From Oceanospirillaceae bacterium (GTDB lineage: Bacteria > Pseudomonadota > Gammaproteobacteria > Pseudomonadales > Balneatricaceae): a stretch of DNA of 64,000 nucleotides. The notes beneath the pieces are model-generated. The model searched no databases. It saw only the letters and a program-made list of their open reading frames with translations, and was not told where the DNA came from. Positions within the stretch are counted from its first letter, which is position 1, and each line of letters opens with the position of its first letter. A program made the position numbers and the translations under genes. Positions 19,801 to 28,553 of this stretch are shown here, piece by piece. The stretch is taken from the NCBI GenBank assembly GCA_013215505.1, contig JABSQZ010000003.1, forward strand, positions 62,001 through 126,000, in the 5' to 3' direction.

Positions 19801-20850
19801 TTATACCTAGACGAAGTTCGCAACGAAAGTGGGGAAGTGGGGGTACAAGATCATTGGGAACGAATATGGGATGGCTATGTCGCTTTTGCCACAGGAGGAG
19901 TGCAGCGCTGGCAATTTGATATAAATAACCCTAAGACGCCAAGAGAAAGAGTAATAGAGCTAATTATTAAAAAAAGGCACTATGGCTCATTAAGCCATCA
20001 CGACAAAAAGCTAGGGTCTGCGCGTATAAACGCACTCTTTGATGAGCCAGATATGTTCTTAACCGAGCTTGAAAACTCAAACTATATTGTTCCAGGCAAC
20101 CCTGAAGATAGTTTGTTTATAAAAATGACTAATCCTGACGGTGTGATGTATAGGGTATTCGGGGAAGAAGAGATTGATGAATGGAAACAATGGATTCGAT
20201 CTCTACCTTCACCCGCAGATAGCTCAGGATTACCAATAGGTGATCAAATGGTAATATTATTGAAGCGGATGGGGGCCAAAGGCGTAGCTGCTATCGAGCA
20301 TGGTTCTTATTGTTTGTCGGGACCTAATCCTGATGTGCCAATGAATGACTGGAACAAATCTGATTTATATGTGAATAAACCGGTGACATGGTGGTTCCAG
20401 CTACTACGCAGAAAACCGATTGGTAAAAAAGTTAGGGATATTCATTTTGCTGCGTTCATGAGAGCGATGGCAAATCAGGAAAACGGTTGGATTGTACCTG
20501 GTAACCCAGAAGAAAGCCGTTTTACAAACGAGCTTTTGAAAGAAGGGGCAATGGGTGAAGCTCTGAGGAAAACAAGGCCATTACTAGGTCATGTTAGAGG
20601 TGCAGAAATTATTAAAAAATGGATAGTGGAGGGTTGCCCAGACCCCGTTTCGGTGAGTGAGCCTATAGCTGAAAATTCTACTGGCAATGAGAGTATCTCA
20701 GGAATTAAAAATCATGAGAGGCATAATCGACTAGTTGAAACCCTAGAAAACATGCTGTCGTTAAGAAGCGAAACAATTCCGGAGCGGATAGCACGCACCG
20801 GCGGTGCGTGTTCTAATGGTCTCGGGCCCGCTATGGGCTGCGTACAATAA
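16852..20850 (+). CDS. LodA/GoxA-type CTQ oxidase fused to a heme-oxygenase-like diiron domain
   Basis: A 1332-residue protein, about twice normal LodA length. Residues 1-640 are LodA/GoxA-like: IFPSIGIARIGNSPSEYFIG opens the domain, then KKQAARFRIFGFNQAG. CEGGAFYPGIEI carries the likely crosslinked Cys (about 448) and DCSDNWWPAVRPDD the Trp (503 or 504) that become cysteine tryptophylquinone. LodA oxidises the lysine epsilon-amine and GoxA oxidises glycine, both releasing hydrogen peroxide. Residues about 836-1060 look like a heme-oxygenase-like diiron oxidase: LYLEWEAN, then LHVAIDNAVDGHGAMAKR with His/Asp ligands. The C-terminus has two modules starting VPGNPEDS (about 1080) and VPGNPEES (about 1214). 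Substrate unknown. A LodB-like flavoprotein gene faces it six bases downstream. Confidence 0.85.
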   Translation: MRKKEPTKNKDKTVSYCRIFPSIGIARIGNSPSEYFIGPEAPGEPAEPDGGYKDSKGRMKKQAARFRIFGFNQAGQNLGEITSDIGTMNWTVSVENKKADWWQFSGAENVQNILNIDEPLPEKGGKRNAAIKGAQRKGLSIKPEPVSIEGVHKVSKLMQGKFLDYQYPITLGQCRTDEKGRLIFTGGDGKSDSVRGKDSTFLISYANNDWWFDDTSDGTVKCEVVIGNSKVEVKGAASVIVAPPDYSPHTKNVVSLYDVFIQSIDDLNLEWPENELGVKPDHEKLTFMMDIYPILRRTGDYRWVNAKAYQAHGRERLADFIPFDQLVKLANPELARKTNSIQKGIFKHIRNPNLDSNSYEAGNQANLSFMPPLSGDEGTITLGEPDTWLKLTKNQYAALEKWSNGEFENDLPSSEQELKKSEARIGNINEYDVCDQPLALIRSALEACEGGAFYPGIEITSVVRHSKFYSEAFRVDPSWMPGDISKWMALPWQADFNDCSDNWWPAVRPDDVITENYFNEVVSKLYSSDSNKDIYRALVRREKWTRGIGVRYGGFNFGSSTTLPIPLQNMKSAEEYKAYAEATLSRFSSIYIGNLPRLRDEEFHENYLRRVRNFLTSTIGAADLELDDILPGAPVIVREYLETKVKKYLNQHITFSKPMSGVSIEDYFEAESRRVKTEPVIQGVFDVTWQTQNSDNICAKNELVDAWSELGVVSKRDTPAGEVVLVEVGRDKYARLQWRDYFHTLMNIEDHQDFLPKAKELAEEFLQQARNLIISQTSGSKYERFKYSKIALDSKLEQIYEKNRKDVAGYNPAVAPGFFDTEEKIIERIRQLSPFNQLDGGWLQRVTPAGNSTKLQGLLFQIWMDELGNGDPAQNHANVYSDLMRSAGIYYSKVDTKEYSENPELWDDMFSGSVYHTSISLFPETFYPEILGMTLYLEWEANALQRMVSLYEYYGFSSLFYKLHVAIDNAVDGHGAMAKRIVELYLDEVRNESGEVGVQDHWERIWDGYVAFATGGVQRWQFDINNPKTPRERVIELIIKKRHYGSLSHHDKKLGSARINALFDEPDMFLTELENSNYIVPGNPEDSLFIKMTNPDGVMYRVFGEEEIDEWKQWIRSLPSPADSSGLPIGDQMVILLKRMGAKGVAAIEHGSYCLSGPNPDVPMNDWNKSDLYVNKPVTWWFQLLRRKPIGKKVRDIHFAAFMRAMANQENGWIVPGNPEESRFTNELLKEGAMGEALRKTRPLLGHVRGAEIIKKWIVEGCPDPVSVSEPIAENSTGNESISGIKNHERHNRLVETLENMLSLRSETIPERIARTGGACSNGLGPAMGCVQ

Positions 20851-20855
20851 AGCTG

Positions 20856-21941
20856 TTAGGGCTGACGAAGCTGCCAAAACGACGATGACCATCTATTCTC
20901 TAGTGAGTAAACGGAATCCCGTTTACTCAGGTAGTTGAAGTAGCTTTGTTCTATTTCCTCAACAAATTGGCTTTGAATGTTCGAATTGTCTTCATACTCT
21001 ACTAAAGCTTTTGCGAAAGTGGCCCCGTCCAGTAAGGCGTTGTGTATACCCTGAGACGATAAGGGATCGACTGTCCGTGCTGCGTCGCCTATGGCAACCC
21101 AGTTCTTTAGTCCAATGTTTTTCAGTTTAGTACTGGCTGCAGAGAAATTTGTGATTTTATTCAGTTCCTCACCTCCCTCCACTAGTTGATTTACCCACGA
21201 AGTCTCGGAAATTTGCTGTAGAAAAATGGATGGCGCTTTAATTTTTCGTGCTATTCCATCGTGCGCGTCAGAGAATCTAGCTACAACTCTTTTATCAGAA
21301 AAGTTTGAAGCTGTGTACCACCAACCAGTGTTAATAGATTCAATTAAGCTCATATCATGAGATAAAGTTGTATTTGCAGTGGTATGTGTAAAACCATCTG
21401 AAAGCGAGGCAATTAGGCGATCATAATGTTGTATTTTTGAGTATCTGCGTGATAAAAAACGATGTCTTCCTGTAGCATCAATAAAAAAGTCAGCAGATAT
21501 TGAATGCGACGAGCCTACAATATCGCTGAATGAAACATCAGTAATGTGGCCATTAGATTTTTCGGACAAGCTCACTTTACGAACCCCGTAATAAATTGGC
21601 ACAGTTGGTGATAAAATATTTCTGAAATGATCTACCAATTTGAATTTACTAATGAGAAGACCATAAGAAGGGATAGATGACGAGAAAGATCGGGTATCAA
21701 TACCTGCATGCCCCCAGCTGGATTGAACGCCAAAGATTTTTTTACCGAAAGTGTCGTGCTTTTCACTGAGAAGGAGTTCGCTAAGCAGTAATGATGATTC
21801 AGGTGGTAGAGTTTCCCCAAAATCCAAAGTAGATTGATTAGCATTGCTTTTTTCGATGATTATACATCCTATACCTTTTCTAATAAGCTCTAATGCGCAA
21901 GCGCAACCGGCGACACCCGCACCAAATATTATAACTACCAT
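20856..21941 (-). CDS. LodB-type FAD-dependent oxidoreductase
   Basis: A 361-residue flavoprotein. The FAD-binding beta-alpha-beta loop is VVIIFGAGVAGCACALELI at the very start, and the second FAD motif is WVAIGDAARTVDPLSSQGIHNAL near residue 275, as in tryptophan-halogenase/GG-reductase-like monooxygenases. LodB proteins of this class modify the partner LodA during formation of the CTQ cofactor. It converges on the LodA-like gene with only a six-base gap, so it is on the opposite strand and not in one operon, which is less usual than the co-directional lodAB pairs I know. Its start at 21941 gives the Rossmann motif immediately. Confidence 0.82.
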   Translation of the reverse strand: MVVIIFGAGVAGCACALELIRKGIGCIIIEKSNANQSTLDFGETLPPESSLLLSELLLSEKHDTFGKKIFGVQSSWGHAGIDTRSFSSSIPSYGLLISKFKLVDHFRNILSPTVPIYYGVRKVSLSEKSNGHITDVSFSDIVGSSHSISADFFIDATGRHRFLSRRYSKIQHYDRLIASLSDGFTHTTANTTLSHDMSLIESINTGWWYTASNFSDKRVVARFSDAHDGIARKIKAPSIFLQQISETSWVNQLVEGGEELNKITNFSAASTKLKNIGLKNWVAIGDAARTVDPLSSQGIHNALLDGATFAKALVEYEDNSNIQSQFVEEIEQSYFNYLSKRDSVYSLENRWSSSFWQLRQP

Positions 21942-22612
21942 TGATTACGCTCTTGTAGGACATTTGGAGGGACTGCAGCGAAAAAGCAATCTTAGCCAGC
22001 ACAGGGTGTTTATTTAAAAACATCTTAAAAGATTAATTATCTCAACATGTATCGATGATACTCTAGAGATGATGATGGCTTCACTAACAGATCGAAAAAA
22101 TACTATGCCACTACAATATTTATATTAATCTGTATGTGGCAAATTTATAGATGCAAGCAATTATTCCAGTGGATTGGTAGCATACATATACGACGATACA
22201 CGATGTTAATAGATGTGTTCAAGTAGAATTGTAACAAAGTAAAGATTACATTCAACTTGATATCCACTGGATAACAAACTAATTAATACTATTTACATAA
22301 ATATAAATAAATTTTAAGTTAATATGGGCTATTAAATATTTTCAGCATATAAATGAAATCACCCGTGCAATGTGATAGATGTTATCGTGTGTTGCTTATG
22401 TTTTTATACTTAAAACTATGATGTACTTTATTTAGAATATATTTAACGTCCTAATAATTTAGGAGATCTGACGACAGGCTCACCGGAGAATAAAATTATG
22501 AGTGAATCATGTTTTTGATCCATGATGGTTATAATGATTTTTTATCGTACATTGGTCCAACCTTTTGGTGTCATCGAGAGTCTTTGTTTGTGAGATGAAT
22601 GAATCCTGATTT
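21942..22612. other. AT-rich tract, no gene seen
   Basis: About 670 AT-rich bases, the start of a 1.7 kb gene-poor region inside island 1. It presumably holds the lodB-like promoter. Confidence 0.5.
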
Positions 22613-22908
22613 CTAGTTTATTACTATAGCTGTAGTTTTTAACTTCTTAATATCTTTCGCAAGCAATATCATGTTTCTCTTAGATGTTAATACTTTTTCA
22701 ATGTCCAATAAGTCATACCATTTGAGAATATTTCAATGGACAACAGAAAATGATCAAGAAGACTCTCTTTAGTCCAATAAGTATCAACATAAAACTCATT
22801 CTCGAAATTTTTCTCCATAGCTGGTTTTGACTCTGCAACAGATTTTTATGCAATAATCTCTGAAAAAAACCAAAACGGAGCACAATAGTTTTTGGAATAG
22901 AACCAATT
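22613..22908 (-). pseudogene. Decayed gene fragment of unknown family
   Basis: On the minus strand one phase reads NWFYSKNYCAPFWFFSEIIA, then a TAA, KSVAESKPAMEKNFENEFYV, DTYWTKESLLDHFLLSIEIF and SNGMTYWTLKK; after a one-base phase change it goes on VLTSKRNMILLAKDIKKLKT to a TAG at 22615-22613. Rich aromatic content and smooth continuation across both lesions suggest a once-real gene with one nonsense and one frameshift mutation. Family not recognised. Confidence 0.4.
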
Positions 22909-23646
22909 TTAAAATTATTTTGATAACTGTATCATAGAATTACTGGGCATATGGTCTTCAATATAAAATTATGATGTGATACAAAAGCAAAAGATCACTT
23001 ATCAGTAATACTGTTCTACAGTGATTAATCAAGGAAGTTAATACAGTTTAGGAGACGAAATTAAATTCGGATTTAGATAATAGTCTAAATTATCAAACAA
23101 TTAATTATTTTAAATAAAAATATAAAATATTTATGTTGTCAAATTCATACAAACTAAATATCGTATTAGAAATTATATTTTAGTAAACGAACTTTGTTCG
23201 TTAAAAATATTTGCTTAGCGGAGAAAAAGTTGTCATGTATAGTCTCTTAAACGTACAATAAAAACTAGATTGAAAGTCAAGTATAGTTTTAATTTTTGCA
23301 GTAAACGACTATTTAGTAGCATCAATAGAAAATCAGTAACAAGGAGCTTGATATGTTTGTATGAAACTCATTTTACCCTGTACAAAAGAGTTAACAATAC
23401 TGACTAATTAATGTTCTTGTTAAGTTGCCATTAACTAGGCAATTATATGAATGCCAAGTATCAGTGGTAGGCTAAAGTTGAATGACAATGACTTTGTTAG
23501 AACATCGTAAAGTCCAAATGAAATAATCGAATCATGAATGTACATAAGAACAATTATTATTGATCCAAAGTTGTTAGCTTAAGGGAAAAATTAAGTATTT
23601 TGGCGTTCTTTACCAAATCGAACAAACAAACACTAGAAGTAAAATA
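22909..23646. other. AT-rich tract upstream of the heme-protein gene
   Basis: About 740 very AT-rich bases; no gene recognised. Confidence 0.5.
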
Positions 23647-25008
23647 ATGAAAATAAAAATAATAATCCCACTAGTCATAACGTTATTATCTATTAATAGC
23701 TATGCAGATGAGTGCAATACATTCACTAAGAGCACTTTGAATATTCCGGATAACGTAAAGAAGACTATCTTAAGTCTGAATTATCCAGAGCAATCGAAGA
23801 GTTTTATGCCTTGGCTTTCAGAAAATTTCGAAGAAGACTGGAAGAAATATATGACAGTGGTGTTGAGCTCAATAGAATCTGATGTCTCTTTTGAAAATGA
23901 GAAAATCACTCTAGTTAATTATGAAAAATGGTTCTCATCACCTTGGATGGATTATGGGAATGCAGGTAGGGAACCTTTGAATGGCCTCACGAGAGAAAGA
24001 GGACCTAGACCTAAAGATGTTGCCCCAAATAGCCCAGGAGGTGGGCAGGTATGGGCAGTTGGATGGTACAACGATGTTGCATCGACAACCCTATCGGAAG
24101 TGTTTAAGAACCCTTGTGATCCAGTTATTGATAGTGATTTTTCGTTTAGCGAGGGATCGGTTGCAATTAAATTTTTATTTACGACCTTAGATGAAAATGC
24201 AATTCCTTATTTAAAAGGGTCCCCAACTATTAAATCTTATATCGACCCTTCAAATATTGCAGGAAGAGGAAGGCCCAATCAAAGAGTTATTTCTACTTTG
24301 AGATTGCTACAAGTTGACATAGCTGTAAAGGATAAACGTGCTTTAGACACAGGTTGGGTTTTTGGGACTTTTGCTTGGATGAATTCTGCCAGTAAAACTG
24401 TATTTGATAGCTTAGTTCCAGTATCGCTAGCATGGGGAGACGATCCTGCTGTTTATAATGATGATATAAAGCAATCAAGGATCAACACTGAATTGCATGG
24501 ATTAATGTTTGGTTGGGATGAGCGACCGTTTCTTGGCTTTATGGGAAGAGCAAATGGTCCAGCTGATAATGCTATATCTTCATGTATTTCATGCCATGGC
24601 TCAGCTCAATTTCCTCGTCCCAAAATTGGAAATTTGGATACGAGAACCTCAGTACAAAGTGCTATGAAAAACTTCAATGTGCGTAAAAAGCTTGTGGATT
24701 CCCGCTTTGTTAATCAGCCAGCTGGTTCGTTGTTTGATGATAGTATAAAAGGAGCTGTTGGTATGGATTATTCTTTACAATTGCAAGCAGGCATAGAAAG
24801 GCTTTGTGAAGCATGGTGTAATGGAGATTTGATTGGGGAACCCAGCTTGTGTAAATTAGATACAGGTTTTAGGTATACACCAGCACGGTGCGATACTTTA
24901 AAAGGCTTTTCTAATAATAAATTTCTTAGGCTGAAGCCTGAGGCATTTATAAAAGAAAACTTACCAAATTCAGAGATTCAAAAACTACTTGATAATCCAA
25001 GAGGGTAA
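23647..25008 (+). CDS. Secreted single-heme c-type cytochrome-like protein
   Basis: A 453-residue protein with a signal peptide (IIIPLVITLLSINSYADEC, cleavage after about residue 20). A single heme-attachment motif CISCHG lies at about residue 313 within SSCISCHGSAQFPRPK. The bulk of the chain has WFSSPWMDYGNAGREPLNGLTRERGP and GWVFGTFAWMNSASK, which I associate with a family of periplasmic proteins with one C-terminal CxxCH and no described function. It probably acts in periplasmic electron transfer. The gene stands alone, 1.7 kb from lodB. Whether it serves the LodA-like system is not shown by the sequence. Confidence 0.75.
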   Translation: MKIKIIIPLVITLLSINSYADECNTFTKSTLNIPDNVKKTILSLNYPEQSKSFMPWLSENFEEDWKKYMTVVLSSIESDVSFENEKITLVNYEKWFSSPWMDYGNAGREPLNGLTRERGPRPKDVAPNSPGGGQVWAVGWYNDVASTTLSEVFKNPCDPVIDSDFSFSEGSVAIKFLFTTLDENAIPYLKGSPTIKSYIDPSNIAGRGRPNQRVISTLRLLQVDIAVKDKRALDTGWVFGTFAWMNSASKTVFDSLVPVSLAWGDDPAVYNDDIKQSRINTELHGLMFGWDERPFLGFMGRANGPADNAISSCISCHGSAQFPRPKIGNLDTRTSVQSAMKNFNVRKKLVDSRFVNQPAGSLFDDSIKGAVGMDYSLQLQAGIERLCEAWCNGDLIGEPSLCKLDTGFRYTPARCDTLKGFSNNKFLRLKPEAFIKENLPNSEIQKLLDNPRG

Positions 25009-25372
25009 GTGCATAAAAACAATATTTTTGTGTTCAGGGAGATTAGGCTGGAGACGTGTATTTCCCTTGGCACTTCTCTGTTTTACAATAAAGAGAGGAA
25101 CAAAAAAAATTTTTGGTATAACAGCTATTTGTTCGAAAATATCAATTTTTATTCATTTTTATATTTATTGGTTAAATCCTCTAAGGATTACATTGTTAAA
25201 ATTTGGTGGTGTTAAAGTAGGACAATTTTAGTATTGTATTAGTGTAAGTCTTTGGATATAAGAAAAAATATTGATTTATCTGAGACCTAATAACTTATCT
25301 CGTAGTAAGTGGAAGTTTATAATAATATATTATCATGTGATTTTACATTTTAAATTAAATATTGAGGTTTTT

Positions 25373-26293
25373 ATGAGTAACTTAGAACAATGGAAAAATA
25401 AAACTGTTGAAGAATTGATTAGTCGGCCAAAGCTTGAACTTTCATCTCAAGAGATGGAAAGAAGAAAAATATATTCTTCGTTGTTATTTGCAATCACAGC
25501 ATATTATTTTAATGGGAATAAATATGGGGATAATAATGAGTACCCATTTAGTCCAAATAATGAAAATAGTGATAGTTATTATGGTCATAATATAGCTGCA
25601 CTTGCAGTAGATAAATATGGGGAAGTTTGGGATTTTGAATTTAACCATAATAAGCTTTTTAGTAGCTCTGTAGAACATGCTGAATCTAGGTTGATTAGGC
25701 GAGTTTTTTCACTTACTCAAGTTCATAACTCCTGGAAATTAGATTCTCAAGAACCCCCTAAAAGGTACGGAAACTTGTTGTCTGAAGTTTCTGTTTATAC
25801 AACTCTGGAATCTTGTACTCAATGTACAGGTATTATGACGTTAGGTAATGTAAAAAACATTGTATACTTGCAAGATGATCCAGGCATGTATCACATAGGG
25901 AATATAGTTAAAAATTTAACTGAAGGCCAGGGGTTTATTGAAGCACCATTACCTATATCTGGTGCTGAGATAGGCTTTGATCTATATGACCAACTGAACC
26001 ATGCATTTCTATTGTTTAAAGCACAACAAAGAACTAAAGAAGGTCTCCCTTTTGTTATTTACCCTGATGGCGAAAAACGTTTCACATCATCTATTACATC
26101 ATTCCTTTGCACCGAAACAGCATATAATATCTTTAGAAAAGGTCTAAATAATCTAGAGGAATTAGAATTGGCCTATGGTGATTTTAAACCAATTGAAAAA
26201 GCTCTTTCAAATAAAGAAGTCTTAGACGAATGTGTCAGTTTTTATAAGTATGCTACATCTATGGGGAAAAGAGGAACGCCTCATCGTATGTAG
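25373..26293 (+). CDS. Cytidine/deoxycytidylate deaminase-fold protein
   Basis: A 306-residue protein starting at the ATG at 25373, where GAGG lies upstream and the soluble sequence begins; the frame open from 25271 adds an AT-rich hydrophobic tail that is probably not translated. The zinc site of the CDA fold can be read as SSVEHAESRLIRR (HAE, about residue 100) and TTLESCTQCTGIM (SCTQC in place of PCxxC, about residue 148). It is much longer than housekeeping cytidine deaminases, with about 150 residues after the zinc site. Stand-alone deaminases in islands can be toxins, nucleotide-depleting defence enzymes or tRNA/antibiotic-biosynthesis enzymes. Nothing here decides between them. Codon use is very AT-rich. 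Confidence 0.65.
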   Translation: MSNLEQWKNKTVEELISRPKLELSSQEMERRKIYSSLLFAITAYYFNGNKYGDNNEYPFSPNNENSDSYYGHNIAALAVDKYGEVWDFEFNHNKLFSSSVEHAESRLIRRVFSLTQVHNSWKLDSQEPPKRYGNLLSEVSVYTTLESCTQCTGIMTLGNVKNIVYLQDDPGMYHIGNIVKNLTEGQGFIEAPLPISGAEIGFDLYDQLNHAFLLFKAQQRTKEGLPFVIYPDGEKRFTSSITSFLCTETAYNIFRKGLNNLEELELAYGDFKPIEKALSNKEVLDECVSFYKYATSMGKRGTPHRM

Positions 26294-26716
26294 AATACAT
26301 ATAAATCCCCTTTGGTCGGAAAAGCAGTCGATTTGATTTTCGTCTAGCGAAGGATAATCAACTGCATATACCACTCAACTTATTGTATTGAGTAAGAGAA
26401 GCTATTTATGAAATAGTGATTCAAGCTTTGTCGTGCTTACTGGGTGATTTATCTATTTTTATTGATGTAGCATCTGCCCAGAGCCAGAAAAATTTTGATT
26501 GAATTTACCACGATTTAATGTGTAGTCAATAACATTTCTTTGTGATCGTATAATCCTGCAATATAAATCATATGTTAAATATAATTTGATTGAAGGATCA
26601 ATATTGAAATGGAATCTAATAATTTATTTGTACCGACAGTATTGAATAATTATAACTTAATTAGGTGTCTGGAAAATCACAGAGTTTATAAGCCATTAGT
26701 TTACTATCTGGGCGAG
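26294..26716. other. Intergenic, no gene seen
   Basis: About 420 AT-rich bases between the deaminase-like gene and the IS remnant. Confidence 0.5.
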
Positions 26717-26921
26717 GGTACTGAATATATTCAGTCAGGAAACCCGCAGCAGAATGCTTACATCGGAAGAAAATCGCACCATCCGTTATAGCTGGTTAAG
26801 AAAATATCTATTTGAAACTTTAACTGAAGTACAAAACTATACAACGAACTGGCTGTGGTTTTACAATAACGAGGAGCTCCATAAGGCGAATGGTGGGAGA
26901 ATACCATTGATGGCTGCTTAA
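26717..26921 (+). pseudogene. IS3-family transposase (OrfB) C-terminal remnant, frameshifted
   Basis: The fragment starts GTEYIQSGNPQQNAYI, then one extra base shifts the phase, and it continues ENRTIRYSWLRKYLFETLTE, VQNYTTNWLWFYNNEELHKA and ends at TAA 26919-26921. This is the classic end of an IS3-family DDE transposase (QPGKPQQNAYVERYNRT... in active copies). The N-terminal part and the inverted repeats are not recognisable, so it is a dead scar. It lies about 1 kb inside the right end of island 1, where an integrase gene would be expected. Confidence 0.8.
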
Positions 26922-27138
26922 CTTCTACTTTTGACATGAGAATCTCCATTGTTAACTATTATATAAAATGTACATTACTTCAATGTTATTCGTGTCTTCA
27001 TTAGTAAACATTTAAAATCTATTACAATATCAATGGTATAATATATAGCGGGTTGATATGTAACGAGAAGTTCGTTGTTTCTATAAACGCGAATTCGCAG
27101 CATTAAGCTGTTTGGCTTTCCATTAAAATAGGTGAATA

Positions 27139-27549
27139 ATGCACAAATTTAAACTCTACGGATCTTCGCTTGAATATATGGATGAAGAACTCAATCGCAT
27201 CACGAGACAATTACCGATTATCGGCGATACTAAGTCTTCTGAAGTAATTACATTGGCACACTTTTCAGAAAACCCATCAATTGAGAAGTTTACGAAGAAT
27301 ACGATGTCCAGCTGGACTTCTAATGTGTCAAATTCACCATTGATTATAGAAAAACTTATTGGGATGTTTAGTGAAAGCTATACATCAATTTATTTAATTA
27401 AGCTTGGGATAAGTAACTTATACTCATCAAGGGTAAATAATATTGATTTAATGTCTGAACATGCTATCGATCTAGCAGTAAACAATGGTGAATTTTCGAT
27501 TCTAAGCATTGAATACAATGAGCACCAAGGGTTATATATACCAAATTAA
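27139..27549 (+). CDS. Hypothetical protein (136 residues)
   Basis: A soluble protein with an AGGTGA ribosome site directly ahead of ATG 27139. It begins MHKFKLYGSSLEYMDEELNR and later has SENPSIEKFTKNTMSSWTSN and MSEHAIDLAVNNGEFSIL. No membrane segment, signal peptide or catalytic motif is visible and I recognise no family. It is the last intact gene of island 1, about 330 bases before junction B. Confidence 0.5.
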   Translation: MHKFKLYGSSLEYMDEELNRITRQLPIIGDTKSSEVITLAHFSENPSIEKFTKNTMSSWTSNVSNSPLIIEKLIGMFSESYTSIYLIKLGISNLYSSRVNNIDLMSEHAIDLAVNNGEFSILSIEYNEHQGLYIPN

Positions 27550-27880
27550 AAATAAACCATCAAAACAAGGTTAATTAATCCGAACTAGGTTACCTTCTTT
27601 TAGGAAATAACCGTAAAAAAAAGTAAGCATACTATGGCTGTTCCTGGAGGCGTTGGCACTGTACAAAGTCTCAACTGAATAGTGCTGGTTTGGTATATAT
27701 AAGAGACAAAACTGCTCTCAAAGGTTATATTTATCAATCTATTGTCAGTATTCCGGCTAAAGGAGAACACCTGTTCGGAAGTTGAGGCTGAAATGTTCAC
27801 CTTGGAACCGGAATCACTGATCACATTAAACTAGAATAGATGTACAGGTTGGTCCGGAATATTCTACTGTGATATATTTT

Positions 27881-27979
27881 ATTTAGAGGATGTAGTGCCT
27901 ACTGAATAAAGCGGCTAAGTTGCTTAATTAAAATGCCTTAGTGATTATTAATACTGAAAGTGCCACCATAAATGCCCCC
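27881..27979. other. Island junction B: decayed attachment core plus arm-type repeats
   Basis: ATTTAGAGG, 9 nt, CTACTGAAT at 27881-27907, with the same 27-base layout as junctions A and C, though the core has drifted. The pair TGCCACCATAAATGCCCCC lies at 27961-27979, exactly 62 bases after CTACTG as at junction A. Confidence 0.65.
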
Positions 27980-28553
27980 GATATGATAATTTGCATTATC
28001 ATCTATTGGCCCATAGAAGGTTTGTAGGGTTATTGTGAAGGGGAATATTAAAATAATGTGAAGGCTATTCTAATCCCATAAGAACAGAGCTTGATCCTTC
28101 TTAGGGGAAACAGCGATTAAGTTAAAACAACCTCGCTTTAATCTGACCAGCCTCAAGCTTAGCCGCCGAATGATATTCATATGCAGTGTCATTGACCTGG
28201 ATACGCCATTCTTAAAGGTCTGTTAATTTTCCCAAAATAGAACTGTTGTGCTTCAAGATGGTAAAGAGCCATCCCTGCTCAAGGGCCTTATACGAGATTG
28301 CTTATTGTATGTTTTCGTACGGCGGGTTTCGAGCCCCCATTTTATCCGCTTATAATCAATGATGTAGAGTGATTGCTGTCGCGATGTTGTCATAAAAATA
28401 GGGGTTTTAAAAAGGAGTGCCAACTACTGTCATTATAACAAATACTATAGTTGGAATCACCATAATGGTTCCACAAATTTCGGCTGTACTATTGGAATCT
28501 TAAATTCAATATATGCTAATCTTGTCTCTTTGATACCTTAAAGAATTAAGTCC
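27980..28553. other. Left end of island 2, no intact gene
   Basis: About 570 bases. On the minus strand near 28120-28210 one phase reads RIQVNDTAYEYHSAAKLEAG to a stop, possibly the tail of a decayed gene. Near 28322-28339 GGCGGGTTTCGAGCCCCC resembles the T-arm-like part of the sequence at 61137. Confidence 0.4.

Noticed and set aside
28322-28339. A further attachment site inside island 2
   Set aside because: GGCGGGTTTCGAGCCCCC resembles the T-arm-like part of site D, but the acceptor/CCA part and the CTACTGAAT block are absent nearby, so it may be coincidence.
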